From Snuella sedimenti (GTDB lineage Bacteria; Bacteroidota; Bacteroidia; Flavobacteriales; Flavobacteriaceae): a stretch of DNA of 63,592 nucleotides. The stretch lies in assembly GCF_016428595.1 (NCBI RefSeq), contig NZ_JAELVQ010000023.1, positions 1 to 63,592 of the forward strand. Direction: 5' to 3'. This document shows, one piece after another, positions 1-7,268 of the stretch. A program made the position numbers and the translations under genes. Within the stretch, counting starts at the first letter, position 1. Every line of letters begins with the position of its first letter. Below the pieces are notes generated by a model that ran no database searches, had not been told where the DNA came from, and saw nothing but the letters and a program-made list of their open reading frames with translations.

Positions 1-59
1 GCTAAAGTTTGTACTTTTATTCATATCTGGTTTTGTGGTAAAACAAGATATAAAGCAAA

Positions 60-91
60 GCGGGAAATCCAACTATGGAAATCCCGCTTTT
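60..91. terminator. Rho-independent terminator-like hairpin
   Basis: An imperfect stem (GCGGGAAATCC at 60-70 against GGAAATCCCGC at 77-87, with two central mismatches) is followed by TTTT. The minus strand also reads into a T-rich stretch, so it could work in both directions. The gene it would terminate lies outside the window. Confidence 0.55.
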
Positions 92-146
92 AAAAAACTT
101 TATCGGACACTAATGATTTTTTATATTATCACACATTCTTTATAAA

Positions 147-309
147 TGAACTCATCTTGACTTTTTTGATTGAAGTGAAAATTAGCTATTTTGAGCTTGA
201 TAGAAGGCATTTTTAAGTTGCATAGCAGGGCTACGGAATGAGAAAATGACGAAAAGCAGGCTCAAAAGAGCAATTTTTTAACCAATTGGAAAAAGTCAAG
301 ATGAGTTCA
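147..309. repeat. 163-bp element with perfect 20-bp inverted ends (copy 1)
   Basis: The ends are perfect inverted repeats: TGAACTCATCTTGACTTTTT at 147-166 and its reverse complement at 290-309. The inside carries AGCAGGGCT at offset 77 and ACGAAAAG at offset 102. A second element of exactly 163 bp at 52995-53157 has the related core AGCAGCGCT at the same offset and ACGAAAAG at offset 103, but different, self-complementary arms. No reading frame is present. It is probably a dispersed noncoding (MITE-like or structured) repeat family. No clear target duplication is visible. Confidence 0.7.
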
Positions 310-887
310 ATACCTTATCGTATACCAGTGGTCGTTATAATCGATTTGGGCATAGGTGAACTTGTAAAATACAATGTTATATGTTAGCTCAGTTATGATT
401 AATAAATCTACCCTTAATGATGTAACAAACTGATGGTTACTTCGATGAATTTGTGAGGGACAAACAAATTTGTAACGAGAACTATTCGCAGATAACTTCT
501 TGATACATTTTTCTCCTTAGGTCGAAAAACACTCGAAAGCGACATTACTAATTTTATTTTCAGGAAAAACAACAATCGAATTCAGGTATGTTGCTTAGTT
601 ATATAATAGATTTTAAAGTTTGATATATAGAAATACAGGTGATGAATAATTTACCTGTATTAATTTGTTTATATAAACCTATTCTTGTTAGAATTTATGC
701 TTTATATGTATTGAATTTATTTAGGTACAATTAAAAATACATTGAAAAAACATTTATAGTTCAAACAAATTAGTTATATTCGTACAATAAAGTAGGTAAA
801 TATATATAATTTTTTTGTAAAATATATTTAGATACTACTTTAAAAAAGATAGTATGAGCATATACTTGTGAAACGAGAACTTACATT
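310..887. other. Noncoding stretch with a degenerate extragenic repeat
   Basis: I see no convincing gene here. The part around 500-560 contains CTTGATACATTTTTCTC and TCGAAAAACACTCGAAAGCG, which resemble the widespread TCGAG/TTGATACA-type extragenic repeats I associate with flavobacterial genomes; this is recognition from memory, not a search. The rest is AT-rich with many stop codons on both strands. Confidence 0.35.
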
Positions 888-948
888 CGTTCTTAATTTT
901 ATAATTAACATATAGTCAAAATAATTACTAAAATTTAAACGTGTGAAA
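888..948 (+). repeat. Dispersed repeat, inverted copy at 19332-19391
   Basis: This segment contains CGTTCTTAATTTTATAATTA, a diverged middle of about a dozen bases, then AATTACTAAAATTTAAACGTGTGAAA split across 923-948. The reverse complement of 19332-19391 has the same two conserved blocks in the same order with a different middle. In both copies the left block is preceded by a GAGAAC half-site that could pair with the GTTC of the block. It lies about 95 bp before the first gene of the accessory cluster. Confidence 0.65.
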
Positions 949-1041
949 TAGCAATGCAACATATGAACTGTTAGGGTAGATTGTAATTAGTTAGGAAAGA
1001 CGGAAAAACATTTAAATAAATTTAACCTCAAATATTTGATT

Positions 1042-1500
1042 ATGAATACAACAAGTTTAGGTACTTTGCAGTACAATCCACCAGGTAATTTAATAGTAGA
1101 AACATCTGTTTCTCCATCGGGTAAAATATCTTTTTCTAATAAAAATGATAAGACTCCCCTGCCTCCCTTAATTGAGGCTTTTATTGATAGCAACAATAAA
1201 ATGCAAGTTAATGTTATAGTTTTTATTGATTCTTCGTTGCCAACACCAAATTTTAATGCTTACCAGCTTTATTGCATTAGTAGCTCGGGAACCCCTAAGC
1301 TACAGTTTTTTATAGATTATGATTTAAAAGAAACAAGTGCTAGTAATTTTAATGCTTACCAAATTACATTTGAGGCTTTAAAGGAAGATCTCCCTTTAGG
1401 AGTAACTTTAAAAGATGTAAAATCTGTTGAAGCTTTTTCATGGAATATAGATCCTGTTACATCAAGGGGGACCGTAACAATTGTGCAAGACACTGACTAG
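1042..1500 (+). CDS. Hypothetical protein upstream of the sensor kinase
   Basis: A 152-residue protein with no signal peptide and no membrane segment, predicted soluble and rich in beta-forming residues. I do not recognise the family. The phrase NFNAYQ occurs twice, in (T)PNFNAYQLYCI and (A)SNFNAYQITFEA, which hints at an internal duplication of a beta-sandwich half. The ATG at 1042 is preferred over a TTG two codons upstream. It precedes the TPR kinase by 141 bp and, like the RhiA-like and tail-collar proteins downstream, looks cytosolic or non-classically exported, so it may belong to the same system. Function unknown. Confidence 0.65.
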   Translation: MNTTSLGTLQYNPPGNLIVETSVSPSGKISFSNKNDKTPLPPLIEAFIDSNNKMQVNVIVFIDSSLPTPNFNAYQLYCISSSGTPKLQFFIDYDLKETSASNFNAYQITFEALKEDLPLGVTLKDVKSVEAFSWNIDPVTSRGTVTIVQDTD

Positions 1501-1570
1501 AATTATAGGATTAGTACTTTGAAAAAGGTTTTTCTTAAAGTGGAAAAGTACTTTGCTTAATAGCTGTTTG

Positions 1571-1606
1571 AAAAGTTTTATGAGTATTTATGCTTGTAAA
1601 ACTTTT
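1571..1606 (+). promoter_or_regulatory. Hairpin in the leader of the TPR kinase gene
   Basis: AAAAGTTTT at 1571-1579 pairs perfectly with AAAACTTTT at 1598-1606 across an 18-base loop, 35 bp before the kinase start. It could be a weak terminator of the preceding gene or a leader structure. A G-rich GTAAGGGGGAATCT follows it; a similar GTAGGGGCGGAATCT lies in the leader of the first RhiA-like gene at about 4491-4506. Confidence 0.35.
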
Positions 1607-1641
1607 TGTATGTAAGGGGGAATCTAAAGGAGAGTGTTTAA

Positions 1642-3372
1642 ATGATTAAGATTAAGTTGTTTACATTTTTTTTGTTGGTTTTAGGTTTTTTGCCTAAGAA
1701 ACAGTCAGATAAGCATCTATTGAATGTAGAGATAAAAAAGAATGTTGAAAAGTTTAAGGGAGAAATCAATTTTGGTAAAGCGTCTTTTTATTTCATGGAG
1801 AAAAACTGGGATTCAACCCTAGTGTATTCAATAAAACAATTAAGTGATACCGATAATAAAACCATTATTGATTTTTGTCATTATTTTAGAGCCATTAGCT
1901 TTAAACAAAAGAAACTTCTCAATGAAGCAATAAAGGAGTTCAACGAAATTTCCAATGATTTTTTGTTTCCATACAAGGTAAAACTATCGCTTGGAGAAAT
2001 CTTATTAAAACAAAATAAGTTTAGAGATGCTATTGCGTGTTTTCAAGAAATTAATAGACTACCTGAGAATAGTGATATTGATTTTAATAGAAGTGCCGTT
2101 GTACATAATTTAGGGATTTGCTATTTGCATCTCAATCAATTTGATAAAGCAGAAAAGTATCTGGTTAAAAGCTCTGAATTACATTTATTAGATAAAGATA
2201 CTCTAATGTTAATTGGGGCATATACAGATATAGCGAACCTTTATTATACGCAATACAAAGACCAACAAGCGATTCCCTATTTTGAAAGAGCTTATCACTT
2301 ATCAAAAAAAGTTAATGATTTTAAACTGAAAAGCTCGGTTACGCTTAACATGGCTGTAGTAGAAGAAAATAGAGGTAATTTCCCATTAGCACTAAAATAT
2401 AGAAAAGAATACGATAAGTGGAAAGATTCTTTAAATAATCAGAGTGAAATTTGGGCTGTTGCTCAATTTGAAAAAAAGTTTGCTGTTAATCAAAAAAATA
2501 AAGAAATCACATTACTTGAGGCAGAAAACAAACTTAAAATAGCAGAGAGAAATGGGCTTCTTTATTCCTTTGTTTTATTATTGGTACTGTTAGTGGTGGG
2601 GATTTATTATTATATGCAAAAAGTAAAAAACAATAAAACGATACTAGCACAAAAAGCAAAGTTGGACGAACTAAATGCAACAAAGGATAAATTATTCTCT
2701 GTAGTTAGCCATGACCTACGTTCTTCGGTTAATGCGTTGAAAAAAAGTAATGTGACATTATTGGAAAACTTTAAAACCAATAATCTGGATAAATTAAATA
2801 AGTTGTTACAAAATAATGTGGCTATAGCTAATAGCGTTTATAGTTTATTGGACAATCTACTGCAATGGACTTTATTACAAACCAAACAGTCTTATTTTAA
2901 AAAGGAATCAATATGCTTATTTCAAATTGTCGAACAAATGTCATACAATTATAAACCATTAATGCTTGATAAAAATATTCATTTTGAGAATAAAGTTTCG
3001 AAAAGTGATTTGGTTTATGTAGACCAAGAGTCTTTAAAAATAATACTTCGGAATTTGTTGGATAATGCTATTAAATTTTCAAATCAAGAAGGGACAATAA
3101 CAGTATATTCTTTGGATGTAGAAAGTATTCATTGTAATCTTATAGTAAAGGACACTGGAATAGGAATAAGTAAAATAAATCAAAAAGAGTTGTTAAAAGA
3201 GACTGCTTTGCTTTCTAAAAAAAGAAATGAAGGTGTTATAGGAACTGGATTGGGGTTACAGTTGTGTAAATCGATGATCAAAAAAAATGGCGGTAAGTTT
3301 TTGATAGAAAGTGAAGAAGGCAAAGGAACTAAAATGATTGTTTCACTACCCAAAAATAATAGACATGGATAA
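1642..3372 (+). CDS. TPR-domain sensor histidine kinase
   Basis: A 576-residue two-component sensor. It has an N-terminal hydrophobic signal/anchor (about 5-18), tetratricopeptide-like helical repeats (about 40-280), a short coiled coil, one membrane segment (about 306-325, LLYSFVLLLVLLVVGIYYY), a second coiled coil, and a HisKA region with phospho-acceptor His357 in SHDLRSS. An HATPase_c domain follows, with the N-box NLLDNAIKFS, DTGIGIS and GTGLGLQL. The TPR region is predicted to be periplasmic. Its end overlaps the response-regulator start by 8 bp (ATGGATAA), so the two proteins are translationally coupled. The pair sits inside the RhiA/tail-collar cluster and is the obvious candidate to control it. 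Confidence 0.9.
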   Translation: MIKIKLFTFFLLVLGFLPKKQSDKHLLNVEIKKNVEKFKGEINFGKASFYFMEKNWDSTLVYSIKQLSDTDNKTIIDFCHYFRAISFKQKKLLNEAIKEFNEISNDFLFPYKVKLSLGEILLKQNKFRDAIACFQEINRLPENSDIDFNRSAVVHNLGICYLHLNQFDKAEKYLVKSSELHLLDKDTLMLIGAYTDIANLYYTQYKDQQAIPYFERAYHLSKKVNDFKLKSSVTLNMAVVEENRGNFPLALKYRKEYDKWKDSLNNQSEIWAVAQFEKKFAVNQKNKEITLLEAENKLKIAERNGLLYSFVLLLVLLVVGIYYYMQKVKNNKTILAQKAKLDELNATKDKLFSVVSHDLRSSVNALKKSNVTLLENFKTNNLDKLNKLLQNNVAIANSVYSLLDNLLQWTLLQTKQSYFKKESICLFQIVEQMSYNYKPLMLDKNIHFENKVSKSDLVYVDQESLKIILRNLLDNAIKFSNQEGTITVYSLDVESIHCNLIVKDTGIGISKINQKELLKETALLSKKRNEGVIGTGLGLQLCKSMIKKNGGKFLIESEEGKGTKMIVSLPKNNRHG

Positions 3373-4108
3373 TTTGAATGTATTGATTGTAGAAGACTCC
3401 TCTGCAGATAGCGATGCACTTGTTAAAGTGCTTTTCTCTAATGGATATAATGTTGTAGGTGTAGCTACTTCTTATAAAGAGGCTTTAGACTTATTTTATA
3501 AAAATAAAGTAGATGTGGTTGTTGTAGATGTTTTTTTGAATGGAAACCCAGATGGAATTCATTTTGCAGAAACCATAAATGCTGCTCCCTATGTGTCTAA
3601 GCCGTTTGTGTTTTTAACTAGCTCTAATGACCGTCAAATATTTGAAAAAGCTAAACTCACGCGCCCATTTAGTTTTTTGTTAAAACCATTTAATGAGTTA
3701 GAAATTTTATATGCTATTGAAATGGCTGTTGAAAAGTTTAATAGTCAAACAAATGTTTTTTTTAGCCAAGAGCAAAATACAGTTGTAACTAACGAGTATT
3801 TGTTTGTTAAAAAAGGAAAAGCTTTAAAAAAAGTGCTTATTTCTAATATTGTATATATAGAGGTAGAAGAAAGGTATTGTAATGTAGTAACCGAAAAAGA
3901 GAAGTTTGTAATTCTAATATCACTAACCAAAATTTTAAATCTTTTGGATGCCTCGAAATTTTATAGAACACACAGAAATTATATTGTAAATATTGAAAAG
4001 GTAGTTGAAATAATACCAGCAGATAATTTAATTATGTTGTCTGGAAATCACAAAGCAATACTTAGTAATAAGTATAAAGATTTTATTAAGAAGCTTCGAG
4101 TTCTATAG
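3365..4108 (+). CDS. LytTR-family response regulator
   Basis: A 247-residue regulator. The receiver domain (about 5-120) has the acidic pocket VEDSS, phospho-acceptor Asp55 in VVVVDVFLNG and conserved Lys107 in LLKPF. It is followed by a LytTR DNA-binding domain (about 145-245) containing VYIEVEERYCNVV and FYRTHRNYIVN. The ATG at 3365 is chosen because it starts right at the receiver fold and overlaps the kinase stop; an upstream in-frame ATG at 3338 would add nine residues coded inside the kinase. LytTR regulators usually bind paired direct repeats upstream of target genes; plausible targets are the genes that follow from 4545. Confidence 0.9.
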   Translation: MDNLNVLIVEDSSADSDALVKVLFSNGYNVVGVATSYKEALDLFYKNKVDVVVVDVFLNGNPDGIHFAETINAAPYVSKPFVFLTSSNDRQIFEKAKLTRPFSFLLKPFNELEILYAIEMAVEKFNSQTNVFFSQEQNTVVTNEYLFVKKGKALKKVLISNIVYIEVEERYCNVVTEKEKFVILISLTKILNLLDASKFYRTHRNYIVNIEKVVEIIPADNLIMLSGNHKAILSNKYKDFIKKLRVL

Positions 4109-4544
4109 CCCACCTAAATTTAAGTTAAGGAGTAATGTTAAATACAACTTATTTTGTCCATACCATAGTTTCTGTTACTGTTTTATTGCCTGCTTAGGCT
4201 TTTATAAAATTAGTTTAGCACCATTTTTTATGCTCTTTATGCATGAAAACCGTCATCTTGTACCTTTTTTATATTCTGAATTTTAGTTCTGTTGTAGTTT
4301 AGAACAGAAAATGAAGTGAAGCTAGCAAACTTCATTTTAATATGTTCTTTAATTAATTTTCTCAAGACTTAACCTGCGTATGTTCATGTTACTATGACCA
4401 GTCGTTTATTGGGTTTATTATTAAAAACAATAGATTAAAAGTGGAGCAGAACCCACTTAAATAAACGAGCCTTCCTGCAAAGGTTTAAATTGTAGGGGCG
4501 GAATCTGAAAAGCCTTATGAGTAAGAAACCTAAATTTTTTAATT
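4109..4544 (+). other. Noncoding leader region before the RhiA-like genes
   Basis: The 436 bp contain no gene. They hold a terminator-like hairpin (4308-4338), a smaller hairpin AAGTGG/CCACTT at about 4439-4459, and a short upstream reading frame starting at the ATG at 4517 that encodes 18 residues and overlaps the RhiA-like start out of frame. The length and structure suggest that the promoter and regulatory target of the cluster lie here. Confidence 0.5.
4308..4338 (+). terminator. Terminator-like hairpin after the response regulator
   Basis: AAAATGAAGT at 4308-4317 pairs perfectly with ACTTCATTTT at 4329-4338 around an 11-base loop. The stem ends in T residues, as expected of a simple flavobacterial terminator, and would separate the kinase/regulator transcript from the RhiA-like genes. 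Confidence 0.55.
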
Positions 4545-5228
4545 ATGAGTCATTTAAAAATGAATTTTGCTAACGAAGCAAGTGATGGAACACAGTATAA
4601 CCTAGTGTGTAAAAACAATTCTACTGTGCCATGGGTTTTTTATGTATACCAAACAATGCCTACACAGCCATCGGATGTTTTTTCTTTAGCCTGGTTTGCT
4701 TCTCCGTACAAAATATCTCCAGGTTCTTCTATAACATTTAGTTGGAGTATTGATTATTCATTCGTTTGGGGCAATACAGGAACAGTAACTCCTGGCGTTA
4801 ATTATGATGCTGGCGGTATTGTAGATTGTAGTCTTACCGGAGAAAACATGACAACATTTAGTTTAGATAACAATGCGCCTCAGCTTAGTACTCCAGTTAA
4901 AGGAGGGCAAGCAGGTAGTTTAACTATTAATGAGGCCTCAAATGTGCCAAATAGTATTTTTTCTACTGGTATTGGAATGTCTGGTCAAGGTTCTTTTGTG
5001 CAACAAGCATTGGCAAATGCAACTCAAGTATATACTCCAGAACCTAAATATTGGATTGCTGCAGCCAATGAAATGCAAATGGGAGTTGTTTTGGCCCAAG
5101 ATATTACCCAAAATGCAGAATTGAAGTTTCCAGCTAATGTATATACTTTGTATGCAACATTAGATGATCAGCAATTATGGACCGTTAGTCAGAGTAAACC
5201 TGCTTTAAATGAGGTTCCTGTAGCTTAA
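4545..5228 (+). CDS. RhiA-like protein, first copy
   Basis: A 227-residue soluble protein without signal peptide. The order of motifs (YNLVCKNNS, FYVYQTMP, SLAWFASPYKI, FSWSIDYSFVWGNTG, FSTGIGMSGQGSF, YWIAA, ELKFPANVYTLYATL) matches what I know as the RhiA family, named from the quorum-sensing-controlled rhizosphere-expressed protein of Rhizobium leguminosarum; the biochemical role is unknown. A second, diverged copy follows at 5382. The family assignment is from memory and needs a profile search. ATG at 4545 sits in the sequence TTTAATTATG, typical of weak-RBS flavobacterial starts. Confidence 0.75.
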   Translation: MSHLKMNFANEASDGTQYNLVCKNNSTVPWVFYVYQTMPTQPSDVFSLAWFASPYKISPGSSITFSWSIDYSFVWGNTGTVTPGVNYDAGGIVDCSLTGENMTTFSLDNNAPQLSTPVKGGQAGSLTINEASNVPNSIFSTGIGMSGQGSFVQQALANATQVYTPEPKYWIAAANEMQMGVVLAQDITQNAELKFPANVYTLYATLDDQQLWTVSQSKPALNEVPVA

Positions 5229-5258
5229 TGGATGATTGTTTTGATATTAAAATTATGG

Positions 5259-5365
5259 GGCTGTCTGAAAAGTCAAGACAGCCTCTTTTTTATTCGTACA
5301 GATATCGGAGAGATTTTTCAAATACGCAATTCTCAGAGACTTGAAAAAACTTTTCAGACAGCCTC
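5259..5365 (+). promoter_or_regulatory. Attenuator-like repeat with two alternative pairings
   Basis: Arm a (GGCTGTCTGAAAAG, 5259-5272) can pair with the nearby AGACAGCC (5276-5283) to give an 8-bp stem followed by a T run (5286-5291), a canonical terminator. It can instead pair along its full 14 bases with CTTTTCAGACAGCC at 5350-5363. The two pairings exclude each other. A third pair, TTTTTCAA with TTGAAAAA, lies inside. The element sits between the two RhiA-like genes, whose second start is only about 18 bp downstream, so it could set their relative expression. Confidence 0.6.
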
Positions 5366-5381
5366 ATTCATACAATAAGTG

Positions 5382-6023
5382 ATGATTTTAGATTTTTCAG
5401 GAGAAAATTCCATTCAATATTCTTTAAAATGTATAAACCAATCTTCTACGAGTTGGTATTTTTATATCTTTCAAAGAATGTCAGAACAACTAGAAAATGA
5501 CATTTATTCATTGGTTTGGATGACAAGTCCTTATAAAATTGGTGTAGACTCTTTTGTGTTTTTCATATGGTCTTTGGATACATCTCTTTGGTGGTTGGAT
5601 ACCGGAAAATTGGAAGCTGGAGTAAGCCCTAAATCAGGTGGAAGTATAGCCGCTAGTTTAAGTTCCAATAATAGTACGACTTTTAATATAGAAGATGGAA
5701 CACCAAAGTTTTCAAATACTGTTTCTGGTATGCCGTCTGATAAGTTTTTGATTATGGGAGGAAGCGATATACCTAATTCAGCTTTTTCTACTGGTACTGG
5801 AGAATCCTATTTTCCAACATTTACAAAGCAGGCATATATTAACACACAACAAACATTCGATTCTGATGCTACCTTATGGGTGGCGGTTACTACCTCATAT
5901 ATACAAGCAATGGATGTACTTGGGCAAAGTAATATTTCTAATGCAGCGATCGTTACCTTTCCTTTAAATAGATACAATCTAACAGCTGTATTGGGAGAAG
6001 ATAACACATGGAACGTTTTCTGA
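5382..6023 (+). CDS. RhiA-like protein, second copy
   Basis: A 213-residue paralogue of the protein at 4545. It keeps the layout YSLKCINQS, FYIFQRM, YSLVWMTSPYKI, FIWSLDTSLWWLDTGKL, IPNSAFSTGTG, LWVAV and a C-terminal VTFPLNRYNLTAVL, but is strongly diverged. The DYSFVWGNTG motif reads DTSLWWLDTG, and MSGQG is replaced by ESYFP. No signal peptide. ATG at 5382 is preferred to the adjacent GTG at 5379. It is separated from its paralogue by the attenuator-like repeat and followed by the tail-collar gene after 41 bp. Confidence 0.7.
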   Translation: MILDFSGENSIQYSLKCINQSSTSWYFYIFQRMSEQLENDIYSLVWMTSPYKIGVDSFVFFIWSLDTSLWWLDTGKLEAGVSPKSGGSIAASLSSNNSTTFNIEDGTPKFSNTVSGMPSDKFLIMGGSDIPNSAFSTGTGESYFPTFTKQAYINTQQTFDSDATLWVAVTTSYIQAMDVLGQSNISNAAIVTFPLNRYNLTAVLGEDNTWNVF

Positions 6024-6064
6024 AAAATACCAATTTTTTAACTGTGATTTTAATAATATAAAAA

Positions 6065-7096
6065 ATGAGTTCGAGCGAAACTTTAAATAATGAAGATCTT
6101 TTGTTTGCTATGCAACAAAGGAATTTAGTATATAACTATAACTTTTTAAACTATAGTAATAAAATTGTGAATACGGCTGTTACCTATGGTCACCCAGATG
6201 GATGGGTGTACCAAGACCAAGGAACAGATGGCCTTATAAGTTTTGATCCAACATCCAATTCTTGCATGATAAAAAAAAGTAAGGGTGATGATGTAATGAC
6301 ATTTACACAGGCAATCAATGAATTCCCTCGTTGGACAGATTTAATCCTAGGAAAAACAGTGAGTGCTTCTGCGGTCATAGAAGTGCCAGGAACATTGAGC
6401 TGTGAAGTTATATTCTCATTATCTGATGGTAAAAACATTAGTAGTAAATCTGTCTACTTTGATGCAGGGGAAACAAAAGAAATTAATATTAGCCTTGATG
6501 TAAGCCAGCAAGCAAGTGGTCTGATAGTATCTATTGAAAGTAGCACGAGTGAAGTAGTGTTGTATATATACAAAGTATATGCCAATGTAGGTAAGGTTGC
6601 TCTTGAAAGTTTACCGTGTATTGTTGAAGGGACTATAGGTGAACGTAAGCAATATATGTCTACAGATATACCGCCAGCTGTAGAATTGTCGCTTTGTAAT
6701 GAGAGTGTAGAGTTGTCAGGGGCTTATACAAGATTGAATTCTTTTTTGAATGGGAAATTTGGTATAGGTCAAAACGGTAATTCGTTACTTCCGGATATGC
6801 GAGGCTATTTTAGTCGTGCATGGGACAATGGCGCTACAATAGATCCCGACGCAGCTAATAGGACTGCATTAGGTAAGGGGACTGTAACAGGAGATAATGT
6901 AGGTACGGTAGAAGAAGATGAGTTTAAAGAACATACCCACCAATTACAATTTGATCTTAGTGGTCAAATACCGGCAGGAACAGCATCACCACTAGCGAGT
7001 ATTAATAAAGCACTTACCTCTGATACAGAAAAAACGGGGGGAGCTGAGACTCGTGGCAAGAATATTTCAGAATTATATACCATGAAATGGGCCTAA
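6065..7096 (+). CDS. Phage tail-collar-domain protein
   Basis: A 343-residue protein without signal peptide. The N-terminal part (about 15-180) looks like a beta-sandwich of the carbohydrate-binding type found in phage fibres (NYNFLNY, PDGWVYQDQGTDG). The C-terminal part (about 195-343) has the signature of the phage tail collar domain: LPDMRGYFSRAWDNG, DPDAANR, DEFKEHTHQ and a closing GGAETRGKNISELYTMKW. Such domains occur in phage fibres, tailocins and bacterial microcystin-dependent-protein-like families. No other phage structural gene is nearby, so this is not an ordinary prophage. It is probably co-expressed with the RhiA-like genes. Role unknown. Confidence 0.8.
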   Translation: MSSSETLNNEDLLFAMQQRNLVYNYNFLNYSNKIVNTAVTYGHPDGWVYQDQGTDGLISFDPTSNSCMIKKSKGDDVMTFTQAINEFPRWTDLILGKTVSASAVIEVPGTLSCEVIFSLSDGKNISSKSVYFDAGETKEINISLDVSQQASGLIVSIESSTSEVVLYIYKVYANVGKVALESLPCIVEGTIGERKQYMSTDIPPAVELSLCNESVELSGAYTRLNSFLNGKFGIGQNGNSLLPDMRGYFSRAWDNGATIDPDAANRTALGKGTVTGDNVGTVEEDEFKEHTHQLQFDLSGQIPAGTASPLASINKALTSDTEKTGGAETRGKNISELYTMKWA

Positions 7097-7268
7097 ACCA
7101 TACCATTAACAAGTATAATAACCTAAAAAAAGAATAAAATAAAGTGACCATATATCTAGACACACAAAGAAATAATAATATGGGTATTATACGTTTGTAA
7201 TGAGCTATTTGGCTTCACTCGGGGTAAACTTAAGTCGAAGCATGGTAACTAAAAAAATAAACATAAAT

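Noticed and set aside
4517-4573. 18-codon upstream reading frame overlapping the first RhiA-like start
   Set aside because: It could be a leader peptide, but its end lies out of frame in the RhiA-like gene and there is no run of regulatory codons. Mentioned only in the leader description.
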